This document shows positions 8,490 through 16,602 of a stretch of DNA of 64,000 nt, piece after piece. The DNA is taken from assembly GCA_023432445.1 (NCBI GenBank), contig JAEYUP010000001.1:310001-374000 (forward strand), in the 5' to 3' direction. This DNA comes from Candidatus Parcubacteria bacterium. Lineage in GTDB: Bacteria; Patescibacteriota; Saccharimonadia; Saccharimonadales; Saccharimonadaceae. The notes under the pieces were generated by a model. It worked only from the letters and a program-made list of their open reading frames with translations, ran no database searches and had not been told where the DNA came from. The position numbers and the translations under genes were made by a program. How positions within the stretch are numbered: position 1 is the first letter of the stretch; each line of letters starts with the position of its first letter.

Positions 8490-9212
8490 CTATAGTTGTC
8501 TAGCTATAGTAAGCTTAAAATCATGCTGGCGCGAGTAGTCTAGCAGTGCGTAAATATAAACCGATATACCAATCATCTCTAAGGACTCCTCCATCAGAAC
8601 TATCAAACTGTAGCCAAAGTCCGCTCCGACCGTTGTCGCGTAAAACCCGCCAATCATTTCGAAACCAATCACCGCCGATACGTAAGCAGCCGCAGAAAGT
8701 AACAACAATGAGGTTGTGCGGTTAGGAAGCCGGAATATAAACCTGGCATAGACCGCCGCTACCAACAGCAAGAACGCCGCACCTAGTACCACCCAACTAA
8801 ATGCCAAGGGAGTACCAGACAGGTCCCCCATAAATCGCTGCACCACCGGCATAAATAGTTCGTGTATGCTTGCACCCTCATCGATGCTTAGATAAACAAA
8901 CAGCAAGCCAAGGCTGAGCCAATACCCCCACGTTGGACTGAGTTTATTCTTTAGCCTAGAGCAGTATGCAACTAAAAGCCCAATAAAACCCGCCGTTCCT
9001 AGCAACATCTGGTTAAACCATGTCGAAATACTCAGCTCCCTGTCCATGTCAAACAAAAATAAGAACGACTTCTTAATGGTTCCCGTATGCGGCAAATAGT
9101 GCAATATCGCTTGAGAGACCACAAATAGCAAGCTGATAATTAAAATACAGACAAGCATAGTTTTTAAGATCAGCTTTGGGGAGTAGTAAAGCATTAGAAC
9201 CCATCTTAACAA
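8490..9212 (-). CDS. Multi-pass membrane protein with conserved-looking acidic/His residues
   Basis: A 240-residue protein with about six or seven hydrophobic segments. Polar residues cluster inside predicted membrane helices: SIDEGASIHELF, GFEMIGG and LMEESLEMIG. Such buried Asp/Glu/His sets are typical of membrane metalloenzymes (hydrolases or diiron oxygenases) and unlike a simple permease. I do not recognise the family. It lacks the histidine pattern of Blh/Brp beta-carotene dioxygenases. It is followed 32 nt later by a flavin reductase and lies just past the carotenoid operon on the same strand, so a role in pigment or lipid modification is possible but unproven. Confidence 0.65.
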   Translation of the reverse strand: MLRWVLMLYYSPKLILKTMLVCILIISLLFVVSQAILHYLPHTGTIKKSFLFLFDMDRELSISTWFNQMLLGTAGFIGLLVAYCSRLKNKLSPTWGYWLSLGLLFVYLSIDEGASIHELFMPVVQRFMGDLSGTPLAFSWVVLGAAFLLLVAAVYARFIFRLPNRTTSLLLLSAAAYVSAVIGFEMIGGFYATTVGADFGYSLIVLMEESLEMIGISVYIYALLDYSRQHDFKLTIARQL

Positions 9213-9256
9213 ACCAGTCAGATTGGGTCAAAAGTCAATTGTTATATTATAGATAC

Positions 9257-9385
9257 ATGAGACGTAATCAAATACCTGGCGGCACAGTCCATATACTACC
9301 TTCCGATCTTCGAAATGCGCTATTAGCCGACGGCGCTGGCTTAGCGGCCTGGCTGCATACACCGCGAAAAGAACGGCAAAGCTAA
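9257..9385 (+). pseudogene. Possible truncated YdeI/OmpD-associated-like remnant
   Basis: The peptide from the ATG at 9257 contains VHILPSDLRNALLADGAGLAAW, which resembles the start of the short YdeI/OmpD-associated family (usually PADLRxAL...AW...TPLARNE). The frame stops at the point where the family's conserved ARNEW motif should begin, and its end overlaps the convergent crtEb 3' end by 4 nt. I read it as a decayed fragment; the family match is from memory of the motif. Confidence 0.35.
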
Positions 9386-10233
9386 ATAAGCGCTAATAAG
9401 CAGCAAATTGTTACGACGGCGCCAACACCATAGTTTATCCAGATAAATCTACGCCAACCCTTATTGGCTTTTGCTGAAGTCCGATCCGTAATGCCTGCGA
9501 ACGGCGCGATATTAGCAATGTACGCCACGCCAGCCAAAGCAACCCACACCGCGACACCGCCCGCCATTAGGGTTGTCACTACGGCGACCCCATACATAAC
9601 CAGCCCAAACCACACCGTATACTTGGCGCCAAGAACTGTCGCAATCGACTTGATCCGTGCTTTGCGATCTGGGACGATATCCTGCACCGCCCCAAACGCC
9701 TGACTCGCTATACCCCATGCGAAAAATGCACCGGCTAACAGCCAGCCTGTTTGGTTAACTCCAAGAAGCGAATAAGCAAAGACCAACGGCCCTACGAAAT
9801 GAATGCTTGATGTGATTGAATCTAAAAATGGTTTTTCTTTGAACCTCAATCCCTTGGCACTATAAGCAACCACAAAGAATAGTACGGCCGCCAACACCAG
9901 CGAGCTCAAAAGAGAGCTCATAGCGACTATTGCCACCACAAACGGCAAGCTCATAGTTATAGACGACCAAACGATCGCCGAGTGATACTTTTTGTCCGTG
10001 ATGGCGCCCTCGATGCCGCCTTTGCGCGGATTGCGAATGTCGGATTCATAATCAAAAACGTCATTTATGCCATACATCAGAAGGTTATATGGGATCAGGA
10101 AAAAAATAGTTCCGACAATCAATCGCCAATCCACGTCGCCGCCCAACATCAAGTACCCAAGAGCGAAAGGATAGGCGGTGTTTATCCAGGAAACTGGTCG
10201 AGAAGTCCGAAAAAGAACCTTAGCGACCTCCAT
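9382..10233 (-). CDS. crtEb: UbiA-family prenyltransferase, lycopene-elongase (CrtEb) type
   Basis: A 283-residue membrane prenyltransferase of the UbiA superfamily. The two Asp-rich motifs are visible: GINDVFDYESDIRNPRKGG and QDIVPDRKARIKSI. The NPRKGGIEGA segment is characteristic of lycopene elongases that add two C5 units to lycopene to make C50 carotenoids (CrtEb of Corynebacterium, LyeJ of haloarchaea). It is the last gene of the crt cluster, overlapping crtYf by 14 nt, the same end position as in the actinobacterial decaprenoxanthin cluster. Substrate specificity cannot be proven from sequence; a lycopene hydratase-type or other UbiA prenyl acceptor is the alternative. Confidence 0.85.
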   Translation of the reverse strand: MEVAKVLFRTSRPVSWINTAYPFALGYLMLGGDVDWRLIVGTIFFLIPYNLLMYGINDVFDYESDIRNPRKGGIEGAITDKKYHSAIVWSSITMSLPFVVAIVAMSSLLSSLVLAAVLFFVVAYSAKGLRFKEKPFLDSITSSIHFVGPLVFAYSLLGVNQTGWLLAGAFFAWGIASQAFGAVQDIVPDRKARIKSIATVLGAKYTVWFGLVMYGVAVVTTLMAGGVAVWVALAGVAYIANIAPFAGITDRTSAKANKGWRRFIWINYGVGAVVTICCLLALI

Positions 10234-10522
10234 GCTGTCGCCTCCCCGTAATTTGCCACACCGCCGGTATCATAGCACCTGCCAAGATTGCATAGAAAAA
10301 GTCTTCCACCGGTGCCTGTCCAATATAAATACCGCTAATAAGAGCTTCGTCGTAGGCAACAATACCAAAAGCAACGATTAGAGAGTCAAAAATTGCAGTC
10401 GCAACTAGTAAAATACCGATAGTCATCAAAACATTTCGGTTACGGCGCAATGCTTTTAGTAAATGAAGTCCAGCCATAACGATGACAAGAAAAACCAAGT
10501 TTAGAACTAAGTACGTTGCCAT
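10220..10522 (-). CDS. crtYf: Heterodimeric carotenoid cyclase subunit (CrtYf/CrtYd type)
   Basis: A 100-residue protein with three predicted membrane helices and the lycopene-cyclase-domain motif GQAPVEDFFYAI. With its 104-residue partner it would form the heterodimeric cyclase known from Gram-positive bacteria, closing rings on lycopene or, after elongation, on flavuxanthin-like C50 intermediates. A GGAGG Shine-Dalgarno precedes the ATG. It overlaps crtYe by 16 nt and crtEb by 14 nt. Ring type (beta, gamma or epsilon) cannot be read from the sequence. Confidence 0.85.
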   Translation of the reverse strand: MATYLVLNLVFLVIVMAGLHLLKALRRNRNVLMTIGILLVATAIFDSLIVAFGIVAYDEALISGIYIGQAPVEDFFYAILAGAMIPAVWQITGRRQHGGR

Positions 10523-10821
10523 TTTACCTCCAGCAGCCTATAGACTATCAGGGTAAAGTAGCAGAGGAAAAACAGAAAAACTAATTCTTCAACCGGGAAC
10601 TCAGGAGCTAAGTACCAACCAGTCATATAGGCTGAGTGGCCGCTAAAGAATATTCCCAGAGCAATGCCAAGTATATCCCAGAGTATGAACACGACCACTC
10701 CCACGACAGTCGTTATGATCGAGCGCCGCGCGTCAAAGAAAAACGCCAAAGAATATTTCTTATCCATTATCACCATACCGGCTAGGCTAAATAACAATGC
10801 GCCGAGGTAAAAAAAGCTCAT
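10507..10821 (-). CDS. crtYe: Heterodimeric carotenoid cyclase subunit (CrtYe/CrtYc type)
   Basis: A 104-residue three-helix membrane protein carrying the other lycopene-cyclase half-motif, APEFPVEELVFLF. The paired PVEE and PVED motifs in two adjacent small proteins are diagnostic of the split cyclase CrtYcYd / CrtYeYf. Its ATG overlaps the crtI stop in an ATGA arrangement, so the subunits are translationally coupled to the desaturase. Confidence 0.87.
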   Translation of the reverse strand: MSFFYLGALLFSLAGMVIMDKKYSLAFFFDARRSIITTVVGVVVFILWDILGIALGIFFSGHSAYMTGWYLAPEFPVEELVFLFFLCYFTLIVYRLLEVKWQRT

Positions 10822-12341
10822 CGCAGTTCACCTTTCGTCAACGGACCTGGCTTTTTGCTTCCAACTATCCGCTTGTAAGTAAGTTGCGCGCCAATCAGAC
10901 ACATCGGCAGGCCAATGCCCGGCACAGTACCCGCGCCAACGTAATAAAGATTCTTTACTTTATTGCTATTGTTTGGCGTCCGAAATAAAATGCTTTGTTT
11001 TAAAATGTGCGATTCGCCGCCGAACGCGTTATAGTCCCAAGCGTTGAACTGCTCTTCAAAGTCCTTTGGTCCAAAAATTATTTTGGTAGTTACTCGCTCT
11101 GCTAAATCATTCACCCCTATAGCGCGGGAAAGCGTTTTGATAGTCTTGTCGACCAAATTTTCCTGTTGGCGAGCAGTTAACGCAAGTCCTGACGGGATAG
11201 GAACTAGTATGAATAGGTTCTCGTGACCCCTTGGCGCCAATGACGGGTCGGTCTTAGTTGGGTTACAAACATACAATGAGGCACTCTTTGGAATCTTCTT
11301 ATCCCCATAAATAGCATCGAAGTTCTCGCGCCAGTCCTCAACAAAGTAAAGATTGTGGTGTTGCAGCTCTGGCAGGTTTCCTCGCACCCCAAGAGACAGC
11401 AACAAGGCGCTTGGGCCTGCTTGACGTTTTTGCCAGTACGTCTCAGGGAAGCTTTGGTGTTCTAGAGCCAAAAGCTTGGTTTCGGTAAAATGAAGGTCAG
11501 CGTTCGATACAACTACATCCGCTCGATGTTTGATGCCGCCCCGCACGACAACTCCAGTCGCCCTACCTTTTTCCACGATGACACTCTCAACCGGCGAATC
11601 AAAATGATAAGTTATGTCGTACTTTTGGCCTAATTCGCGCATATCCGAAGCCAGCGACAACATACCGCGCCTTGGGTAGTATATACCGCTCCGAAAATCC
11701 AAATGACTCATCAAGGTATAAATTGCTGGCGCCTCAAAGGGCGAGCTACCGAGAAAAACACTATGGTATTCCAGGATTTGTTGCAGCCTCTTGTCTCGGA
11801 AATTACTTCTAACATAACGGTCAAGCGTCTTGCCGAGCAACATTAGCATTTGTGGTGATTTCCTAATAATATCGGCTTTTAAAATATCCTTGGGCATGAA
11901 ATGGTTGTTATACAAAAAATGCTTAACCGCCAGCTCGTAGGCGGCCGAACTTTTGTCTACATAAGATCGAAGCTTTTGGCCGGCCCCTGGCTCAATCTGC
12001 TCAAAAAGTGGAACATCTGCATCGACATCGCCTCTTACTAAAACAGACTCGTGATTTTCAAAGAAGACTTTATATCCGGGGTCAAAGCGCACTAAATCCA
12101 GCCGCTTACTCGCCGACTTACCAAACAGCTTATAGTACTGCTCAAAAACCTCCGGCATCAAATACCATGAAGGACCGAGATCAAAAACGTAGCCATCCTT
12201 TTTAATGGCGGCTATTCGACCGCCTGGTGCCTTGTTCTTCTCGAAAACATCTACTTTATATCCGGCCTTACCAAGAAGATTAGCCAGCGCCATACCCGCA
12301 TAGCCAGCGCCAATTATTACAGCCGACTTTCGTCCACTCAT
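10818..12341 (-). CDS. crtI: Phytoene desaturase
   Basis: FAD-dependent CrtI-type desaturase converting phytoene to lycopene. The dinucleotide-binding motif is at the N-terminus (VIIGAGYAGMALANLLGKAG, then FEKNKAPGGR), and the C-terminal FAD/carotenoid-binding signature is LYYVGAGTVPGIGLPMCL. About 507 residues, normal for the family. The frame can be extended to 12380, but the ATG at 12341 forms an ATGA overlap with crtB, matching the other junctions in the operon and the family N-terminus, so I chose it. Confidence 0.93.
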   Translation of the reverse strand: MSGRKSAVIIGAGYAGMALANLLGKAGYKVDVFEKNKAPGGRIAAIKKDGYVFDLGPSWYLMPEVFEQYYKLFGKSASKRLDLVRFDPGYKVFFENHESVLVRGDVDADVPLFEQIEPGAGQKLRSYVDKSSAAYELAVKHFLYNNHFMPKDILKADIIRKSPQMLMLLGKTLDRYVRSNFRDKRLQQILEYHSVFLGSSPFEAPAIYTLMSHLDFRSGIYYPRRGMLSLASDMRELGQKYDITYHFDSPVESVIVEKGRATGVVVRGGIKHRADVVVSNADLHFTETKLLALEHQSFPETYWQKRQAGPSALLLSLGVRGNLPELQHHNLYFVEDWRENFDAIYGDKKIPKSASLYVCNPTKTDPSLAPRGHENLFILVPIPSGLALTARQQENLVDKTIKTLSRAIGVNDLAERVTTKIIFGPKDFEEQFNAWDYNAFGGESHILKQSILFRTPNNSNKVKNLYYVGAGTVPGIGLPMCLIGAQLTYKRIVGSKKPGPLTKGELR

Positions 12342-13153
12342 CGCACGGCCGCCTTTGCCAACAGGCCAAGCTTGCGCCATTTTGGTACACTCACCCGTCG
12401 CTTCTTTATCTCTTGTACCGACGACCGACTCAATATACCGAGTAGCGCTTCGTAATAGTAAATGCTTGCTCTAACCGCACGTCTGGCTTTTCTAGGGAGT
12501 TGAGACACGGCACTCTCAGCCTCTTTAAAATCTTCTTCAATATCTTTAATTATGCGGGTTTTTTGTTTTTCGGAAAACTTGGAGAATTTTACCCCAGGGA
12601 AATAAACTCGTCCTAATTCGTCGTGGTCGGCTTTTATATCACGTAAGAAATTCACCTTTTGGTAGGCAGCGCCGAGCGAACGAGCGCCAGCTTCGAGCGA
12701 CTGATACTTGTTGTCATCACCACCAACAAACACTCTCAAGCACATCAATCCAACCACTTCTGCCGAACCGTATATGTAGCGCTCGTAGGTTTCTTGGTCA
12801 AAATTTCGCGGGCTCAGATCCATCGCCATACTTTCAAAAAATGGCTCAATGAGTTCTTTGCCTATGCCGTAAGCCGCTGCCGTCAAAGCAAACGAATGAA
12901 CGATTGGGTTGACGGAGTAGCCGCTTTTAATTGCACGGTAGACATCTTTCTTCAACGACAGCAAGTCTGCTTCGGCCGTCTCGGACTTATGGGTGTCAAC
13001 AATCTCATCGGCGATCCTCACCAAACCGTAGATAGCATAAATATGTTTGCGAATTGACCCATGAAACAGCTGGCTGCTCATGGAAAAAGAGGTCGAATAT
13101 CGCCTCGTCAAACGCATTGACAGTTCGTAGCTTGTCCTGTCGTAAAGTTCCAT
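12338..13153 (-). CDS. crtB: Phytoene synthase
   Basis: Head-to-head condensation of two geranylgeranyl diphosphates to phytoene. Both Asp-rich Mg-diphosphate sites are present: RIADEIVDT and NFLRDIKADHDELGRVYFP. Length (about 271) is normal for CrtB. The ATG at 13153 overlaps the crtE stop as ATGA; a frame extension to 13159 is less likely. Squalene or dehydrosqualene synthase is possible for this fold but disfavoured by the adjacent crtI and split cyclase. Confidence 0.92.
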   Translation of the reverse strand: MELYDRTSYELSMRLTRRYSTSFSMSSQLFHGSIRKHIYAIYGLVRIADEIVDTHKSETAEADLLSLKKDVYRAIKSGYSVNPIVHSFALTAAAYGIGKELIEPFFESMAMDLSPRNFDQETYERYIYGSAEVVGLMCLRVFVGGDDNKYQSLEAGARSLGAAYQKVNFLRDIKADHDELGRVYFPGVKFSKFSEKQKTRIIKDIEEDFKEAESAVSQLPRKARRAVRASIYYYEALLGILSRSSVQEIKKRRVSVPKWRKLGLLAKAAVR

Positions 13154-14205
13154 CAGCAATTCCTCTGTCTAATGCCATTAACAAACTCCAAAAGCCTATC
13201 GTAGCGCGGGTCTCCTTTTATCAACTCCAGCGCCTCGCAAGCTTCGTCAAAATAGCGTTTGGCGGCAGCGTTAGTAGTGTCCTTTGCTCCAGAGGATATA
13301 ATGTCCTGCTTTAGCTTCTGAAGGTCATCGGTCGCAGAGGACTCCCTGCCAAAAACGGCTTCAAAGAACAATCGCCGCTCTTCGTTCAAGCTAAGTTCAT
13401 AGTTCTTAATAAGTAGTGTTTTCTTGCCCTCGCGAATGTCCGTCAAAGTAGACTTTCCGGTCTGTTGTTCGTTACCAAATACTCCCAGTAAATCATCTTG
13501 TATCTGGTAGGCAATTCCGACATTTGTTGCAAAACTTCGTAGAGCCTCCACCGTCTCGGCCGAAGCTCCGGCGGCATAAGCGCCTGATAAAACCGGTCCA
13601 ATAAAACTATAGCTGGCCGTTTTATAGCGATATACCATCATTGGTTCAATCTCGATGTCGTTCACAAAGCCAGCTTCGACATCCATGAGTTCGCCGCCGA
13701 TGACATCAAAAATCGACTGAGACAGTTGCGCCGTCAACTTTTGCTTCGTTTTTTCATCGTAGTCGGACCCAGAAATCAATTGATAAGCTTCGGAAATAAG
13801 AATATCGCCCGCCAACAAGGCGGCACCTTGACTATAGTGTCGGGCACGCACTCCATCAAGATAACGACCGTACAGTTTTTGATACTCACCGCCAACGTTA
13901 TCATGACCATGACGCGTAAAGTCCTGGTCAATAATGTCATCGTGCATCAACATAGCGATGTGAATGAGCTCCTGAGCGGCGGCGACAGGCATCATCTTGG
14001 CATCAAAAGCCCCGGCTCCAAGAAAAGTTAAGTATGGCCGAATTCTCTTGCCGCCAGCCATCGCTACCCGTTCGATCGTCGCCCATAGGGCTTCGTAGGA
14101 CTGCCCCAAAGAGGCGGCGCGTTGCTTACGCTCCACAAATAGGCCTTCCAAAAAAGCGTCGATGGAGTTTTTTGTATTTTCAAGAGATAAGTCAGGTATC
14201 ATCAC
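13153..14205 (-). CDS. crtE: Geranylgeranyl diphosphate synthase (polyprenyl synthetase)
   Basis: Trans-isoprenyl diphosphate synthase supplying C20 precursor to CrtB. First Asp-rich motif MHDDIIDQD, second QIQDDLLGVFG. About 350 residues. It starts with adjacent GTG and ATG codons (14205/14202), four nt after the MFS stop codon, and opens the crt block in the order E-B-I-Ye-Yf-Eb. The chain length (C15 or C20) is inferred from context. No C5 isoprenoid pathway genes are in the window. Confidence 0.9.
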   Translation of the reverse strand: MMIPDLSLENTKNSIDAFLEGLFVERKQRAASLGQSYEALWATIERVAMAGGKRIRPYLTFLGAGAFDAKMMPVAAAQELIHIAMLMHDDIIDQDFTRHGHDNVGGEYQKLYGRYLDGVRARHYSQGAALLAGDILISEAYQLISGSDYDEKTKQKLTAQLSQSIFDVIGGELMDVEAGFVNDIEIEPMMVYRYKTASYSFIGPVLSGAYAAGASAETVEALRSFATNVGIAYQIQDDLLGVFGNEQQTGKSTLTDIREGKKTLLIKNYELSLNEERRLFFEAVFGRESSATDDLQKLKQDIISSGAKDTTNAAAKRYFDEACEALELIKGDPRYDRLLEFVNGIRQRNC

Positions 14206-14209
14206 GTAA

Positions 14210-15505
14210 CTAAGCCTTGAGGTAAAATTTAGAAAGTTTCTTGTAGGCGCTAGTGGTGAAAGCGAGCAGCGCCACCATCAGCATAACCAGTCCTGAGAGC
14301 ACAAACAACAGGGCGATTCCTCGTGCCTCCCCGTAACCCAACAACCAGCCAAGCGCCTTAGCTCCCTCGGCGCTATTCATAAATGGTATAACGACAAACT
14401 GAGCAATCGGCCCTATCATAAAGGCCATCAGCGGTGCCGCTGCCGTCTCTATACTCATAGCCAGCCCAAAGACACGACCCTGGCGTTTAAGTGGCACAAC
14501 TCGCTGCAGAATGGTCTGTTCGGCCGCTTCCGCCATCGGTATGATCGACATATATAGCCATATGCCGATTACATATAATAGCCAAAATTCACGGATCGTG
14601 AATAAAATGCCGAGTATGGCACCAAAAATATTGACCAACAACAGTGTTTTTAATGGGTTTTTGCCAAGTCCAAACTTAGCCACCAAAATACCACCTATAA
14701 TAAACCCGGTGCTTGTTATTCCTAGCACCACACCCCACCATTCAACCGTAAACAGAGTTAATCCGTAAGGGTCCATCAGTGCCATGTAAACGCCGCCGAT
14801 AAGGTTATTAAACGTACTGAACAAGATCAACCAAACGAGACCAGGCACTACTCGGATCGCAGCAATACTACCCTTTATATCAATCTTCCTAGGGTTGTCC
14901 TCAGGTCCATGCACGACGGTCTTTTCCGGAATCTTTACGAACAAAAGGTGTAAAACCGAAATAGCCGTAAAAACAATCGCGATAGATAGTGTCCACCCCA
15001 TGCCCAGCAGACCGATAGACAGACCACTGAAGACCGACGTCACCATGAAGGCCACGCCCTGAACCGTTCCCACCAGCCCATTGGCTTTGTCGCGAGCGTT
15101 CTTTGGCACCAATATCGTCACTACTGTCGATAAGGCTATGTTGCGCATATTTTCGACTACACTACCAATAAGTATGATGCTGGCAAAGATCCAAAACAGC
15201 GCTCCAGACCAGTCGACTAATCTCTCTTCAGGAAAAGCAAAATACAAAAAGCCCGCTATCACATAGGCGATGAGAGTAAAGATGCTGGCACCCATCATGA
15301 CGCGTTTTTTCTTATTGTGGTCAACTATCGTTCCGAAAAATATGCTAAAAAGCGACACCAGCAACATGTATGACCCGCCGATGATTGCCGTCGCCATGAC
15401 AGAGCCCGTTTCGATGTATGTCCAGAATGTTAGACCAAACCAAAGAAAACTAGTCGTCACATTGGCAATGAGAGTGTTTACTAATACCCCGTAGAAGTGC
15501 TTCAT
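14210..15505 (-). CDS. MFS transporter
   Basis: A 12-helix major facilitator protein of the MFS_3/EntS-like branch, with a cytoplasmic loop FGTIVDHNKKKRVM between helices 2 and 3 (the MFS A-motif position). It may export or position a hydrophobic product of the downstream crt genes; substrate is unknown. Actinobacterial carotenoid clusters also carry a transporter next to crtE, though of a different family (MmpL). The frame extends back to 15565, but the ATG at 15505 matches a typical MFS N-terminus (MKHFYGVLV) and lies 7 nt behind an extended -10 box. A decayed copy of this gene's start is found at 20157-20264. Confidence 0.85.
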   Translation of the reverse strand: MKHFYGVLVNTLIANVTTSFLWFGLTFWTYIETGSVMATAIIGGSYMLLVSLFSIFFGTIVDHNKKKRVMMGASIFTLIAYVIAGFLYFAFPEERLVDWSGALFWIFASIILIGSVVENMRNIALSTVVTILVPKNARDKANGLVGTVQGVAFMVTSVFSGLSIGLLGMGWTLSIAIVFTAISVLHLLFVKIPEKTVVHGPEDNPRKIDIKGSIAAIRVVPGLVWLILFSTFNNLIGGVYMALMDPYGLTLFTVEWWGVVLGITSTGFIIGGILVAKFGLGKNPLKTLLLVNIFGAILGILFTIREFWLLYVIGIWLYMSIIPMAEAAEQTILQRVVPLKRQGRVFGLAMSIETAAAPLMAFMIGPIAQFVVIPFMNSAEGAKALGWLLGYGEARGIALLFVLSGLVMLMVALLAFTTSAYKKLSKFYLKA

Positions 15506-15521
15506 TCTGGCTATTATATCA
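15506..15521 (-). promoter_or_regulatory. Extended -10 promoter inside the heliorhodopsin-crt operon
   Basis: TGATATAAT (TGN plus a perfect -10) lies in the gap between the heliorhodopsin stop and the MFS start, with 7 nt between the -10 and the ATG. Transcription would begin at or next to the start codon, giving a leaderless mRNA for the MFS-crt part. The same motif is conserved in the decayed copy near 20270. Confidence 0.6.
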
Positions 15522-15531
15522 GACCCGTAAA

Positions 15532-16293
15532 CTACGGTCGCAGCGTGCCTGCGAAAACCTGCCAAGCCAACAGAGATTTAGCCACCAAACTCAGGACAAT
15601 ATATATGAACTCACCGTATAGATAGTCCTTCCACGGACCAACCTTTTTGTACTGCAAAGCCATGTTGATCGCAAAGCAGTTAAAGAAGATGAAGATCGAT
15701 ACAAATATCCAGTAAACAAAGTCGGGCGCTTTACTTCCTTGATCTGCACCCAGCCACATATAGAAAGCTATCGCTATCCACGGAATGGCTCCCGCGAAAC
15801 AGCCGATCCAATAACTCAGCCAGTTGGTTCGCTTTGTGGTCTGGTTATGAACTTCCATGACAAGCCCCATCAGGTTCATGACTGCCGCGAGGCTAAACAG
15901 CATCACTAGACTCATCAGGTCATATATGCCGACCAAAAGACTTATTGCGACCATCATCACACTGGCGGAGATGGTATATTCTACCCAACGCGCTCGATTT
16001 ATTCCTTGGGCTAACTCTTTAACGTATCGCTTTCTATAGAATGTGGCTATGATGAAATGGGCTAATGCCGACAATAGGAAGAACAATGCAACCAAAAATG
16101 GTAACGAGACATCGAACAATGTAACGTTCGCGGGCTCTAGAGCTTGAGAAGATGAGTCGAAAGCCAAAAAGTTGCCCGTGATAGGCAATAGAAAGTCTTT
16201 ACTAAGTACCAATACTGCAATGCCCTGCACTAAATGCAGAAATCCAGCAATTACATTATAGCGATGCAGCTTATCTGAAGATAGCTTACTCAT
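15532..16293 (-). CDS. Heliorhodopsin
   Basis: A 253-residue seven-helix retinal protein of the heliorhodopsin family. The retinal Schiff-base lysine is Lys239 in LSLVAKSLLAWQVFAGT, the counterion is Glu105 in RWVEYTISASVMMV, and the intramembrane histidines His20 and His80 are present. These correspond to Lys241, Glu107, His23 and His80 of heliorhodopsin 48C12, so all key residues are kept. Heliorhodopsins sit with the N-terminus inside, do not pump ions in the studied cases, and are thought to sense light or regulate partners. It is 3 nt after the small membrane protein and just upstream of the exporter and crt genes. No retinal-forming dioxygenase (Blh) is visible in the window. Confidence 0.95.
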   Translation of the reverse strand: MSKLSSDKLHRYNVIAGFLHLVQGIAVLVLSKDFLLPITGNFLAFDSSSQALEPANVTLFDVSLPFLVALFFLLSALAHFIIATFYRKRYVKELAQGINRARWVEYTISASVMMVAISLLVGIYDLMSLVMLFSLAAVMNLMGLVMEVHNQTTKRTNWLSYWIGCFAGAIPWIAIAFYMWLGADQGSKAPDFVYWIFVSIFIFFNCFAINMALQYKKVGPWKDYLYGEFIYIVLSLVAKSLLAWQVFAGTLRP

Positions 16294-16296
16294 AAC

Positions 16297-16497
16297 CTAA
16301 GCCCCGAGTAGCTGTAAGACATGATATATAACATAGACCGGCCACACCATAGCCTGTAGCAAGGCTAGGATGACTTCCCAAAAACCGCCGCCAGACTCTG
16401 ATATAAAGTGAATCGCCGCACCGATGTATGCGAGGAAAAGCATAAATCCTCCGGGACCCTTCTCCACTATTCTGATTGATTTGTGATCTTTGCCCAT
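16297..16497 (-). CDS. Small membrane protein heading the heliorhodopsin operon
   Basis: A 66-residue protein with two hydrophobic stretches separated by a short polar turn (FLAYIGAAIHFISESGGGFW, then VILALLQAMVWPVYVIYHVL). I know this type as a frequent short uncharacterised protein in CPR genomes; its function is unknown. A strong AAAGGAGG site lies 4-5 nt before the ATG. Being first in the operon with only 3 nt to the heliorhodopsin gene, it could be a structural partner of the photoreceptor. Confidence 0.7.
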   Translation of the reverse strand: MGKDHKSIRIVEKGPGGFMLFLAYIGAAIHFISESGGGFWEVILALLQAMVWPVYVIYHVLQLLGA

Positions 16498-16602
16498 ACC
16501 GCCTCCTTTTACTTATAGTATCATTATACTTCGAAACACTAGCACGTCACTGGTTGATATTGCTACTATGTATAAAGGCGCTCTTCCAAAAAGGAGTTAT
16601 AG

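Noticed and set aside
8490..9212. Blh/Brp beta-carotene 15,15'-dioxygenase
   Set aside because: Lacks the multiple conserved histidines of that family; the acidic pattern differs.
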